This document shows positions 35,774-44,135 of a DNA stretch of 64,000 nucleotides, piece after piece (position 1 is the first letter of the stretch; every line of letters starts with the position of its first letter). The notes beneath the pieces were generated by a model, which was not told the DNA's origin, ran no database searches, and was given only the letters and a program-made list of their open reading frames with translations. Position numbers and translations under genes: made by a program. This DNA comes from Thermodesulfobium narugense DSM 14796 (lineage in GTDB: Bacteria > Thermodesulfobiota > Thermodesulfobiia > Thermodesulfobiales > Thermodesulfobiaceae), in NCBI RefSeq assembly GCF_000212395.1, contig NC_015499.1, positions 585,501-649,500 on the forward strand. Direction: 5' to 3'.

Positions 35774-36898
35774 TTGCTTTTATATTTTATTATACTAACC
35801 TGTTTTATTAGCTGGTACTTTGTATATTTGTTTTTTAAATTAAGAAAAAAGCAATATGTGGATCCTAATTTTAATCCAAGAGTGCTTTTAATCACGCCTT
35901 TTAAAGGGTTAGAGCAAAATACCAGGGCAAATGCCCTCTCAATTTTAAATCAAGATTTTAAGAATATTCAGATTTATTTTGTTGTTGATTCAAAGAAAGA
36001 TGAAGCTTATCCAATCTTAAAGGACTTAGAAAAGGACTACAGCGAAAAATTAAACGTTATAGTTTCTGGTATTTCAAAGAGTTGTAGCCAAAAGGTACAC
36101 AACATTATAAGAGCCATTCAGAAATGTAAGGAATACGATATACTTGTAGTTCTTGATTCTGATGGTAGTCCCTCTTCTGACTTTGTTTCAAAATTAATTT
36201 CTCCTCTTCGCTCTGAAAAAATTTCAATTACAACTGGTTATCCAAAATATTTTCCTCCTAACAAGACCTTTTTTGGTTTTGGTCGGGCTATACTTGTAAG
36301 TCTTGGAATAGTACATGCTCTCAATCCATTTAATAGAGGTATCTGGGGTGGGGCTTTTGCCATAAAAAGAGAGGACTTTGAAAAAATTGGTGGAGTTAAG
36401 ATTTGGGAAAGAAGTGTGTGCGAGGATAGAGATCTTACGTGCGCTATTAGTAGGGCTAATTTGAACGTTTCATTTGTGCCTGAGGCTTTCTTGCATTCAC
36501 CTGAAGATGCAAGCTTTTCTTCATTTTTAGAATATTGGAGAAGACGGTATCTTATATTGAAACTATGGGATAAACCGCTTTGGATTTCTTCAGGAATTAT
36601 TTATTTTGCTTTTTTGGTCCCATATATTGTTTTGCTTTTGGATTTGCTGGATCCAATGTATGAAGCGAATCTATTCTGGACAATTGCTTCAATTTTAATT
36701 ACCGTTATTGGTTCTGTTTTAATTCTAAAATTTGACTTCAAAGAGGACAACCAGTTAGTTTTGAGAGCGTTCTTCTTACCTATTTATTTTTTTATTATGC
36801 TTTTAGCTTTTTGCCAAGGAATTTTTCAGAACGAGCTTCAGTGGAGAGGGGTAACATATAAAGTTAACAAAGCAGGAAAATTAATCATTTTGAGATAA
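35774..36898 (+). CDS. Membrane glycosyltransferase family 2 (ceramide glucosyltransferase-like)
   Basis: The 374-residue product has an N-terminal membrane segment (1-20), a GT-A catalytic domain and three C-terminal transmembrane segments (about 275-360). Motifs are PFKGLEQNTRANALSILNQDF, with the D1 region, VVLDSDGSPS (DxD-like metal site), FNRGIWGGAFAIKR, CEDRDLT (catalytic Asp) and EYWRRRYLILK in place of (Q/R)xxRW. The architecture resembles ceramide/hopanoid glucosyltransferases (GT21), so a lipid acceptor is likely. The donor and product are unknown. TTG start after CAGGTGAGG. Confidence 0.8.
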   Translation: MLLYFIILTCFISWYFVYLFFKLRKKQYVDPNFNPRVLLITPFKGLEQNTRANALSILNQDFKNIQIYFVVDSKKDEAYPILKDLEKDYSEKLNVIVSGISKSCSQKVHNIIRAIQKCKEYDILVVLDSDGSPSSDFVSKLISPLRSEKISITTGYPKYFPPNKTFFGFGRAILVSLGIVHALNPFNRGIWGGAFAIKREDFEKIGGVKIWERSVCEDRDLTCAISRANLNVSFVPEAFLHSPEDASFSSFLEYWRRRYLILKLWDKPLWISSGIIYFAFLVPYIVLLLDLLDPMYEANLFWTIASILITVIGSVLILKFDFKEDNQLVLRAFFLPIYFFIMLLAFCQGIFQNELQWRGVTYKVNKAGKLIILR

Positions 36899-36958
36899 AG
36901 ATATTTTGTTATGCTATACTTCTTATTTACTAATATAAATTTTGAAGGGGGTTAGAAT

Positions 36959-37897
36959 GTGAGCGTTGCTGATCGTTTTACGAAATGGGTTACGGGCTTT
37001 TTTACTATGTGGGTTATAATTTTTGCAATTTTATCGTTTTATAATCCTGATTTTTTTAAATGGTTAGTGCCGTATATTTCTATACTGTTGGGAATAATAA
37101 TGTTCGGTATGGGCATGACCTTGGATTCGAAGGATTTTGCTCAAATTATAAAGCAACCGAAAAACGTCATTATTGGTGTTCTTCTACAATTTATTATTAT
37201 GCCTTTATTAGGTTTTGGAATTGTTCTTTTGCTTAAACTTCCTTATCAATTAGCTGCTGGTGTAGTATTGGTTGGATGTGTCCCTTCTGGAACAGCTTCT
37301 AATGTGATGACCTTGATAGCAAGGGGAGACGTTTTGCTTTCTGTCACTGTTTCTTCAATTACCACTTTGCTTTCTCCTTTTGTTACTCCGTATTTATACT
37401 ATTGGCTTGCTGGAACCTGGATTCCAATCGATCCAAACGCAATGTTTATTGATATATTTAAAATTATTATAGTTCCAATAATTCTTGGTTTTTTGATCAG
37501 GGTGTTATTGGGAGCAGAAAGGACTAAGTCAGTTTCTTATTTTCTACCTTCTGTTTCTGTTTTTGCTATTGTTTTAATAATCAGCGCTGTTGTAGCTGTT
37601 ACGAGAGACAGATTGCTGTTAGTTGCAATTCCTGTTGTTATAGCTGTTATTATGCACAATAGCTTAGGTTATCTGTTTGCATATTTATTTTCAAAATATC
37701 TTTTTGGTATGACTGAAAAGCAAGCAAGAGCTATCTCTTTTGAGGTAGGAATGCAAAATTCAGGCCTAGGTACTGTGTTGGCCATGAAATTTTTGACTCC
37801 CATTGCTGCACTTCCCTCTGTTGTCTTTAGTGTATGGCATAATATTTCAGGCTCTATGCTTGCAAACTTTTGGTCACAAAGAGACCCTGAAATATAA
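36959..37897 (+). CDS. Bile acid:sodium symporter family (BASS) transporter
   Basis: Integral membrane protein of 312 residues with about nine to ten hydrophobic segments. Family blocks are GIIMFGMGMTLDSKDF, GVVLVGCVPSGTASNVMTLIA (the crossover helix) and FEVGMQNSGLGTVLAMKF. Bacterial members carry organic anions such as pantoate or 2-keto acids with sodium; the substrate here is unknown. GTG start after AAGGGGG. The asd gene follows after 32 nt. Confidence 0.9.
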   Translation: MSVADRFTKWVTGFFTMWVIIFAILSFYNPDFFKWLVPYISILLGIIMFGMGMTLDSKDFAQIIKQPKNVIIGVLLQFIIMPLLGFGIVLLLKLPYQLAAGVVLVGCVPSGTASNVMTLIARGDVLLSVTVSSITTLLSPFVTPYLYYWLAGTWIPIDPNAMFIDIFKIIIVPIILGFLIRVLLGAERTKSVSYFLPSVSVFAIVLIISAVVAVTRDRLLLVAIPVVIAVIMHNSLGYLFAYLFSKYLFGMTEKQARAISFEVGMQNSGLGTVLAMKFLTPIAALPSVVFSVWHNISGSMLANFWSQRDPEI

Positions 37898-37929
37898 ACT
37901 TAACTTAAGTTTTAGGAGGTTTTTGAGAA

Positions 37930-38934
37930 ATGGGTTTAAAAGTTGCTGTAGTTGGTGCTACTGGAGTTGTGGGTTCTAAGATGCTTTCGATCCTTGAGGA
38001 AAGAAATTTTCCTGCAGATGAAGTTAAAGCCCTCGCTTCTTCCAAATCTGCTGGCAAGAAGCTTTTATATAAAGGCAAAGAAATTGTAGTAGAATTAGCA
38101 AGACCTGAAGCTTTTGAAGGTGTAAATATAGCCTTATTTTCTGCTGGCGGTGAACTTTCAAAAGAACTAGCTCCTGAAGCTGCAAAAAGAGGATGTGTAG
38201 TGATTGATAATAGTAGCGCTTGGCGTATGGATCCTGAGGTTCCTCTTGTAGTTCCAGAGGTAAACGAGAACGATATCTTTAAAAACAAAGGAATAATTGC
38301 TAATCCTAATTGTTCTACTGCCCAACTAGTTCTAGTTCTTTGGCCTTTACATAAAAAGTATGGTTTAAAAAGAGTTGTAGTTTCTACATATCAAGCAGTT
38401 TCAGGTGCTGGGAAGAAAGGTATTGATGATTTGAACAATCAGGTTGATGCTATAGTTAACGGGAAAGAAATAGTTTGTGAGAAATTTCCCTATCAAATTG
38501 CTTTCAACTGTATTCCTCATATTGATGTTTTTAAAGAAAACGGTTATACGAAAGAAGAAATGAAAGTAATCGAGGAAAGTAGGAAGATAATGCATATTGA
38601 TGATCTTGCAATTACCTGTACAGCAGTTAGAGTGCCTGTTTTAAACTCTCACAGCGAAAGCGTTAACGTAGAACTGGAGAAAGAGTTTGATTTAGATGAA
38701 GTTAAGGATCTTTTGTCAAAATCTCCTGGAGTTGCACTTTACGATGATTTTACAAAAAATATATATCCCATGCCCATAATAACTACTAACAAAGATGAAA
38801 CCTTTGTAGGACGAATTAGAAGAGATTTTTCAGTTAAAAATGGCTTAAATCTTTGGGTTGTATCAGATAACTTAAGAAAGGGTGCGGCACTGAATGCTGT
38901 TCAGATTGCTGAGTCATTAATAAACAAAAAATAA
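37930..38934 (+). CDS. asd: Aspartate-semialdehyde dehydrogenase
   Basis: Reduces aspartyl phosphate to aspartate semialdehyde for lysine, DAP, threonine and methionine. The NADP-binding opening VAVVGATGVVGSKML, the active-site cysteine in NPNCSTAQL, YQAVSGAGKKG and the C-terminal HSESVNVELEKEFD segment with the catalytic His are present. 334 residues, normal length. AGGAGG precedes the ATG. dapA follows after 28 nt, the next enzyme of the lysine/DAP pathway. Confidence 0.97.
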   Translation: MGLKVAVVGATGVVGSKMLSILEERNFPADEVKALASSKSAGKKLLYKGKEIVVELARPEAFEGVNIALFSAGGELSKELAPEAAKRGCVVIDNSSAWRMDPEVPLVVPEVNENDIFKNKGIIANPNCSTAQLVLVLWPLHKKYGLKRVVVSTYQAVSGAGKKGIDDLNNQVDAIVNGKEIVCEKFPYQIAFNCIPHIDVFKENGYTKEEMKVIEESRKIMHIDDLAITCTAVRVPVLNSHSESVNVELEKEFDLDEVKDLLSKSPGVALYDDFTKNIYPMPIITTNKDETFVGRIRRDFSVKNGLNLWVVSDNLRKGAALNAVQIAESLINKK

Positions 38935-38962
38935 CTTTCCAAATTTAAAGGAGGTTTTTATC

Positions 38963-39853
38963 ATGCAAGTCAATTTTGGAAGAGTTTTAACCGCGATGGT
39001 TACTCCCTTTGATGAAGAAGGAAGAGTTGATTATGATGAAGCGGTTAGACTCGCTAATTTCCTACTTGAAAATGGTTCTGATGGTGTGGTTTTAGCAGGT
39101 ACAACTGGTGAGTCTCCTACACTGACTCATCAAGAGGAATTTGAGCTTTTTAAAGCTGTTTATGACTCATTGAAAAACAAAGGAACTATAATTGCTGGAA
39201 CTGGTTCAAATTCAACTGAGACTGCTATAAACTCTACAAAGATTGCTGAAAATGTTGGGGTACATGGGGTATTGCTTGTAGCTCCGTATTATAACAAACC
39301 GCCTCAGGAGGGATTGTATCAGCATTTTAAGGCTATTGCAAAATCAACGTCTTTGCCATGTATATTGTACAATATTCCTGGAAGAACAGGTGTTAACGTA
39401 AATCCAGACACTGTTATAAGGCTTTCAGAAATAGATAATATTATAGCCTTGAAAGATGCAACAGGTTCAACGGAACAAGTTTCCCAGATACTTACTTCTG
39501 TAAAAGAAAATTTCTTGATCTACAGTGGTGATGATAGCATGACCCTCCCTATGTTGGCTGTGGGTGGATATGGTGTAATTAGTGTTGCAAGTCATGTTGT
39601 AGGTCCTGAAATTAGAGAGATGATTATGGATTTTGTTAATGGAAATATAACTAAAGCAAAGGATATGCACCTAAAGCTTTATCCAATTTTCAAAGCAATG
39701 TTTACCAGTACGAATCCAATACCAGTTAAAGCGGCTACTAATCTTATAGGCTTTAAGGTTGGAAATCCAAGACTACCATTGGTAGCGCTTAGTAAGCCTG
39801 AATTAGAAAAACTAAGGGAGCTTTTGATAAAATTTAATAAAATTTCTCAGTAA
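38963..39853 (+). CDS. dapA: 4-hydroxy-tetrahydrodipicolinate synthase
   Basis: Condenses pyruvate with aspartate semialdehyde, the branch point to DAP and lysine. The TIM barrel has VTPFDEEGRVDYD, GTTGESPTLTHQE, YYNKPPQEGLYQHF, YNIPGRTGVN and the Schiff-base lysine in IALKDATG. 296 residues. AAGGAGG precedes the ATG. Product feeds the meso-DAP peptidoglycan expected from the MurE signature at 51.2 kb. Confidence 0.97.
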   Translation: MQVNFGRVLTAMVTPFDEEGRVDYDEAVRLANFLLENGSDGVVLAGTTGESPTLTHQEEFELFKAVYDSLKNKGTIIAGTGSNSTETAINSTKIAENVGVHGVLLVAPYYNKPPQEGLYQHFKAIAKSTSLPCILYNIPGRTGVNVNPDTVIRLSEIDNIIALKDATGSTEQVSQILTSVKENFLIYSGDDSMTLPMLAVGGYGVISVASHVVGPEIREMIMDFVNGNITKAKDMHLKLYPIFKAMFTSTNPIPVKAATNLIGFKVGNPRLPLVALSKPELEKLRELLIKFNKISQ

Positions 39854-40399
39854 ATGAAAGTTCTTTTGCATACTTGTTGTGGTCCCTGTGCTAGTGGGGT
39901 AATTCCCTGGTTTAGAGCACAGGGGCTTGATTTTGTTAGTTATTACTATAATCCAAATATTCATCCCTTTTCAGAATATGAAAAAAGAAGGCTGAATTTA
40001 GAAGAAGTTGCAAGAATATTAAATTTTGAAGTTCTTTATTCAATAGATTGGGAGGTTGAAAGGTGGATAAACAATTTTTCGAGCGAAGAAAGGTGTAGTA
40101 ATTGCATATTTATACGCCTGGAAAGAACTGCAAAATTAGCAAAGGATCTTGGCTTTGATGCCTTTTCTACAACCCTTTCTATAAGCCCTTATCAATCTCT
40201 TGAGATTATAAAGAATTGTTTTGAAGAAATTTCTAACAAATATAAAATTGATCACGTTTTTAAAAACTTTAGATCTTTGTATCAAGATTCTATAAAATTT
40301 TCTAAAGAAAATGGCATCTATAGACAGCACTATTGTGGTTGTATTATAAGTGAATATAATATGTTAATGAAAAAAAGAGCAAGAGGTGATAAGATTTGA
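39854..40399 (+). CDS. queH: Epoxyqueuosine reductase QueH
   Basis: Iron-sulfur/zinc enzyme of the DUF208 family that reduces epoxyqueuosine to queuosine in tRNA. Of its 181 residues, HTCCGPCASG at the N-terminus, CSNCIFIRLERTA in the middle and YRQHYCGC near the C-terminus are the conserved cysteine motifs. It starts directly after the dapA stop. The queuosine gene queA lies 0.6 kb downstream, consistent with the pathway. Confidence 0.93.
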   Translation: MKVLLHTCCGPCASGVIPWFRAQGLDFVSYYYNPNIHPFSEYEKRRLNLEEVARILNFEVLYSIDWEVERWINNFSSEERCSNCIFIRLERTAKLAKDLGFDAFSTTLSISPYQSLEIIKNCFEEISNKYKIDHVFKNFRSLYQDSIKFSKENGIYRQHYCGCIISEYNMLMKKRARGDKI

Positions 40400-40620
40400 G
40401 CGAGTTTGCAAAAATTTTTATAGGAATAGGATTCTTGTTAATTTTTGCGGGCTTACTTTTATTGTTGTTTGATAAACTACCTTTTTTTGGGAAGCTTCCG
40501 GGTGATTTTGAATACAGAGGTTCAAACATTAGGGTTTATTTTCCTTTTTTGTCTATGTTAATTGTAAGTTTGATTCTAACAATATTGTTAAACATATTTT
40601 TTTATTTCTTTAGAAGGTGA
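40396..40620 (+). CDS. DUF2905 family membrane protein
   Basis: A 74-residue protein with two transmembrane segments (about 7-26 and 50-70) separated by the conserved loop GKLPGDFEYRGSNIRVYFP. That loop identifies DUF2905, a family of unknown function often found near ruvB and queA. TTG start, overlapping queH by 4 nt. The context with queA is typical. Confidence 0.88.
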   Translation: MSEFAKIFIGIGFLLIFAGLLLLLFDKLPFFGKLPGDFEYRGSNIRVYFPFLSMLIVSLILTILLNIFFYFFRR

Positions 40621-40871
40621 AAAATTTTAAAACCTTTATTTTCTTCATTATTCCTTTGTCTTTTTTCGCTAATGAATCTTTTGCAACAATTTTACTCATA
40701 TTACCAATATTAATCACTACTCTTCAAAGATTATTAATATCTCTTCTCAATCAGGTATTTCTTTTTCGTAAAATTTTTGGGTTTTATTGTACAAATTTTA
40801 AAATTTTCCTAGATAGAAGTTTTTTAAATTTTGGAGATTCAGTATATGACTACAGAGTTGGGCTAAATTAA
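40617..40871 (+). CDS. Possible small exported protein or decayed gene
   Basis: An 84-codon frame beginning with GTG, overlapping the DUF2905 gene by 4 nt. The first 23 residues look like a signal peptide ending SFFANESFA. After that the sequence is unremarkable in this frame. A different frame in the middle (about 40690-40770) gives a plausible secreted-protein stretch. In other genomes a SpoIID-like gene often occupies this place next to queA, so this may be a frameshifted remnant. No function can be given. Confidence 0.35.
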   Translation: MKNFKTFIFFIIPLSFFANESFATILLILPILITTLQRLLISLLNQVFLFRKIFGFYCTNFKIFLDRSFLNFGDSVYDYRVGLN

Positions 40872-40956
40872 TGGTGAGTGTATGTTATGGCTAAATCGAA
40901 TAATAATTACAAAAATATTATTTGTTATTATTTTTCTGGCATGGAGGTAGTGAAGT

Positions 40957-41964
40957 TTGATCCTTGAAAAAAAATTGATGAATGATTTAAATTATTTTCT
41001 CCCAAATGAAAAGATTGCACAAAATCCTATTGAACCACGCGATAATGCAAAACTTTTAGTTGTGGATAGAAAAAAATTAAGTTTTGAGGACTGTATTGTG
41101 AGAGATTTGCCTAATTTTCTTAATGAAGGTGATCTGATAATTTTGAATAATACTAAAGTAATAAAAGCAAGACTTTATGCAATTACAGATACTTCAGCGA
41201 AGGTTGAAATGCTTTTAATAAAAAAACTTGATAATAAAACTGGTTTATTTATGACAAAACCCGGGAAGAGGTTGAAAAAAGGTAAGGAAATTATCATAAA
41301 CAGTAAAAAAATGGGGATAGTTAGGGATATTGATTTGCAAGGCAGAAGAATTATAGAGCTTTATGACGAAATTGATAAGGTAATTGAAGAGTTTGGAATG
41401 ATCCCTATACCGCCATATGTCAAAAAATTTAGCAAAGATTTTAACGAGAAATATCAAACAAAATTCGCAAATGTGCCTGGTTCTGTTGCTGCTCCAACAG
41501 CTGGGCTTCACTTTACGGAAAGCTTGCTAGAGAGTTTAAGAGAGAAGGGGGTATTAATTAAATTTATAACTCTTCACGTGGGTCCTGGAACGTTTAAATC
41601 AATTTCAAATGAAGGAGAAGTCCTATTAGAACCCGAATGGGTAGATATTTCGCAGGATGTCTGTGATTCTATTAAAAAAGCTAAAGGAAATAATAAAATT
41701 CTTGTTGTTGGCACTACAACAATGAGAACTGTTGAATCTACAAATTTAGAACCTTATAGCGGTTATATAGATACTGTAATACTGCCAGGATATAATTTTA
41801 AAGTTCCAGATATGTTTATGACTAATTTTCATCTTCCAATGACAAGTCTTTTGGCACTTACAATGGCGTTTGGCGGCATTGAATTAATTAAAAAAGCTTA
41901 TAAGTATGCTATAGAAAACGACTATAGGTTTTATTCTTTTGGTGATGCTATGTTAATTTTGTAA
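40957..41964 (+). CDS. queA: S-adenosylmethionine:tRNA ribosyltransferase-isomerase QueA
   Basis: Makes epoxyqueuosine in tRNA from preQ1 and SAM. Motifs are LPNEKIAQNPIEPRDNAKLLV, GDLIILNNTKVIKARLY, the VAAPTAGLHFTESLL block, LHVGPGTFKSI and MTNFHLPMTSLLALTMAF. TTG at 40957 is chosen because GGAGGT (40943-40948) precedes it by 8 nt; later in-frame starts would still keep the core. 335 residues. The end is followed by a strong terminator shared with hsp20. Confidence 0.95.
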   Translation: MILEKKLMNDLNYFLPNEKIAQNPIEPRDNAKLLVVDRKKLSFEDCIVRDLPNFLNEGDLIILNNTKVIKARLYAITDTSAKVEMLLIKKLDNKTGLFMTKPGKRLKKGKEIIINSKKMGIVRDIDLQGRRIIELYDEIDKVIEEFGMIPIPPYVKKFSKDFNEKYQTKFANVPGSVAAPTAGLHFTESLLESLREKGVLIKFITLHVGPGTFKSISNEGEVLLEPEWVDISQDVCDSIKKAKGNNKILVVGTTTMRTVESTNLEPYSGYIDTVILPGYNFKVPDMFMTNFHLPMTSLLALTMAFGGIELIKKAYKYAIENDYRFYSFGDAMLIL

Positions 41965-41970
41965 GAAAAA

Positions 41971-41996
41971 AATCCCCCCACTTACTGTGGGGGTAT
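41971..41996. terminator. Bidirectional terminator between queA and hsp20
   Basis: CCCCCAC-TTACT-GTGGGGG forms a strong 7-bp GC-rich stem, with A-rich sequence before it and TAT after it, between two convergent genes. It can serve queA on the plus strand and hsp20 on the minus strand. Confidence 0.75.
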
Positions 41997-42023
41997 ATGT
42001 AAAGTAATGATTTTAATATGATT

Positions 42024-42494
42024 TTATTTCTTTACTTCTTTAACAAAATTAACAGGTATTTCTTTTGGTTGAGATTCTGGCTTTTTGGGCATGGTGATCT
42101 TTAGGAGACCATTTTCATATTTAGCTTCAATTTTATCTTTCTCTATGTTATCAGGTAATGAGAAGCTTCTTGAAAAGCTGCCATAGCTTCTTTCAATCCT
42201 ATAGTAATTTTCTTTTTTATCTTCCTTTTCGAACTTTCTTTCGCCATTGATAATAAGCATGCCGTCCTCAACTTTGATCTTTAAGTCATCTTCTTTGATC
42301 CCTGGTGCCTCTAGTTCAATAATTATATTTCCTTCTTTCTCATAAACGTCCATAGCAGGTATCCAACGAGAAGTTGTTTCAAACTCTGTTGAGGGTAGCA
42401 AGTCGTTAAAAACTTTGTTAATTCTTTCCTGTAGAGCAAACAAGTTTTCAAAGGGATCTGATGATCTTAACAAAGATCTAACTGGCTTGAACAT
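42024..42494 (-). CDS. hsp20: Small heat shock protein, Hsp20/alpha-crystallin family
   Basis: ATP-independent holdase chaperone of about 156 residues. The alpha-crystallin domain covers about residues 45-140, with IPAMDVYEKEGNIIIELEAPG and the C-terminal NGLLKITMPKK signature (GxLxxxxPK). ATG at 42494 has AGGAGGTG immediately upstream. The gene is preceded by a consensus promoter and a perfect CIRCE, so it is heat-induced through HrcA. Confidence 0.96.
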   Translation of the reverse strand: MFKPVRSLLRSSDPFENLFALQERINKVFNDLLPSTEFETTSRWIPAMDVYEKEGNIIIELEAPGIKEDDLKIKVEDGMLIINGERKFEKEDKKENYYRIERSYGSFSRSFSLPDNIEKDKIEAKYENGLLKITMPKKPESQPKEIPVNFVKEVKK

Positions 42495-42520
42495 ACTAAC
42501 ACCTCCTAAATATTTTTTTA

Positions 42521-42547
42521 TTAGCACTCATCATTCTTGAGTGCTAA
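42521..42547 (-). promoter_or_regulatory. CIRCE operator (HrcA binding site)
   Basis: TTAGCACTC-N9-GAGTGCTAA, an exact match to the CIRCE consensus (a 9-bp inverted repeat with a 9-bp spacer). It lies between the promoter and the hsp20 ribosome binding site, covering the expected transcript start, where HrcA blocks transcription. Confidence 0.97.
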
Positions 42548-42551
42548 TAAT

Positions 42552-42579
42552 ATTATAATAATAAAATTAATCTTGTCAA
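42552..42579 (-). promoter_or_regulatory. hsp20 sigma-A-type promoter
   Basis: Minus-strand TTGACA (42574-42579) and TATAAT (42552-42557) separated by 16 bp, both perfect consensus hexamers. The predicted start falls in the CIRCE. The -35 box is only 5 bp from the direct repeat that flanks the adjacent transposase gene. Confidence 0.9.
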
Positions 42580-42584
42580 GTCCT

Positions 42585-42645
42585 CGAATTGCTTCATCAA
42601 AAATCTAAACGAAATACAATCGTTGCCTCAAATAAAAAATCTAAA
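42585..42645 (+). repeat. 61-bp direct repeat, copy 1
   Basis: Identical over 61 bases to 43753-43813, in the same orientation, one on each side of the transposase pseudogene. Each copy also contains the internal echo AAAAATCTAAA twice. Confidence 0.95.
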
Positions 42646-42698
42646 TGAAAATAATAAGCCTCTTAGAATAGTAGTTACTATAACTCTGGAGGCTAGAA

Positions 42699-43743
42699 AT
42701 GGGGTTAACGATGAAGGAAAGAAAATCAGTGGTGAGTGAAATTGCAAAAAGATATAAAAAAGCAAGCAAGAAACAAAAAGGCATTATTTTAGATGAGTTA
42801 ATAGCTTTGACTGGATACAATCGTAGTTATGCATCTTTTCTTTTAAGCAGTCATGAGAAGATAGTAAGGATGAATAACAGAGTTTTAAAAGTAGATTTAA
42901 CGATGAAGACAAAGAAAAAGAAAAGCAAATATTATGATGATGATGTAAAAAAGGCGTTAATTAAGGTATGGGACGTTTTAGATTGTCCATGTGGCAAAAG
43001 GTTAAAACCTGTTCTTCCTGAAATAATATATAAACTTAAAGAGTTTAAAGAAATACAAATTGAAAGGGATGTAGAAGAAAAACTCTTTAAGATAAGCGCA
43101 TCTACTATAGACAGAATACTTTCAGAATACAAAAGAATGAATAAACCAAAGGGAAAGACATATACAAAACCAGGCAGCCTTCTTAAAAGCCAGATCCCTA
43201 TTAAACTCTTTGGAATTGATTCTGATAATGGAGCAGAGTTTATAAATCATCAACTTCATCGTTATTGTGTTGAAAATAATATAACGTTCACAAGGTCAAG
43301 AAAATATAGAAAAAACGATAACTGCTATGTTGAACAGAAAAACTACTCTGTAGTAAGAAAATATGTTGGTTATTTTAGATATGATAGAGAAGTTGAGCTA
43401 ATAACTTTAAAAAGGCTTTATGAAAGCCTAAGGCTATATATAAACTTTTTTTCAGCCTATAATGAAACAAATCTCAAAAGAAAGAATTGGAAGTAAAGTT
43501 ACAAAAAAATACGATAAAGCAAGAACTCCTTATCAAAGAATATTAGAAAATCCTGGTGTAGAAAAAATAGATAAAGAAAAGCTAATAGAACAGTATACAA
43601 AATTAAATCCAGCTGAACTTCAAAGAGAAATAGTAAAACTTCAAAAAAAATTACTAGAAGATATATCCATAAAGGAAGAAGTAAGAAACTCTATTAAAAA
43701 AATTAGCAAAAACAAAGATAAAATATATTATGGTTATGTTTAG
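42699..43743 (+). pseudogene. Degenerate insertion-sequence transposase (integrase-core family)
   Basis: The first frame (42699-43496) has an N-terminal helix-turn-helix region with LIALTGYNRSYASFLL and a DDE-type C-terminal part with GIDSDNGAEFINHQL and YRKNDNCYVEQKNYSVVRK. In related transposases about 70 residues, including the first catalytic Asp, lie between SQIPI and the LFGIDSDNG block; here those blocks are fused in frame near 43204. The frame then shifts at a run of seven T (43446-43452). Removing one T restores FFQPIMKQISKERIGSKV and joins the second frame (43462-43743). Both changes argue that the gene is inactive. GGAGG precedes the ATG at 42699. Confidence 0.85.
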
Positions 43744-43752
43744 AATTTTAAG

Positions 43753-43813
43753 CGAATTGCTTCATCAAAAATCTAAACGAAATACAATCGTTGCCTCAAA
43801 TAAAAAATCTAAA
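43753..43813 (+). repeat. 61-bp direct repeat, copy 2
   Basis: Perfect copy of 42585-42645, located just after the transposase pseudogene and about 75 nt before the tRNA promoter. No short target-site duplication is visible outside the pair. Confidence 0.95.
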
Positions 43814-43889
43814 CAAACCATGAAGTCTACAAAGTGGATGCTCGAAAATGATTAAAAAATATAGAATTGATTATTTAGATAAGTGAAAT

Positions 43890-43919
43890 TTGACTAATTT
43901 ATTGTAAATAGGTTATAAT
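43890..43919 (+). promoter_or_regulatory. tRNA promoter
   Basis: TTGACT (43890-43895) and TATAAT (43914-43919) with an 18-bp spacer, ending 15 nt before the tRNA. Confidence 0.8.
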
Positions 43920-43934
43920 ATCACACGAAAGTAG

Positions 43935-44009
<75 letters not shown>

Positions 44010-44027
44010 AATTAACTTTAGGATTCT

Positions 44028-44069
44028 AAGTCACGAAGACTTATGTGCTTTATGTCTTCGTGACTTTTT
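44028..44069 (+). terminator. Terminator after the tRNA
   Basis: A 13-bp perfect stem (AAGTCACGAAGAC at 44028-44040 with GTCTTCGTGACTT at 44054-44066) followed by a run of T. Confidence 0.9.
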
Positions 44070-44135
44070 GCTTTTGGAGGAGGTGAGAATTTTAATTTTT
44101 TTTGTTAGTTAAAAAAATTGTTTAGGGGGTTAATA

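Noticed and set aside
42585-43813. CRISPR array or attachment-site pair
   Set aside because: There are only two copies, each flanking a transposase-like gene, with no regular spacers and no cas or integrase gene nearby.
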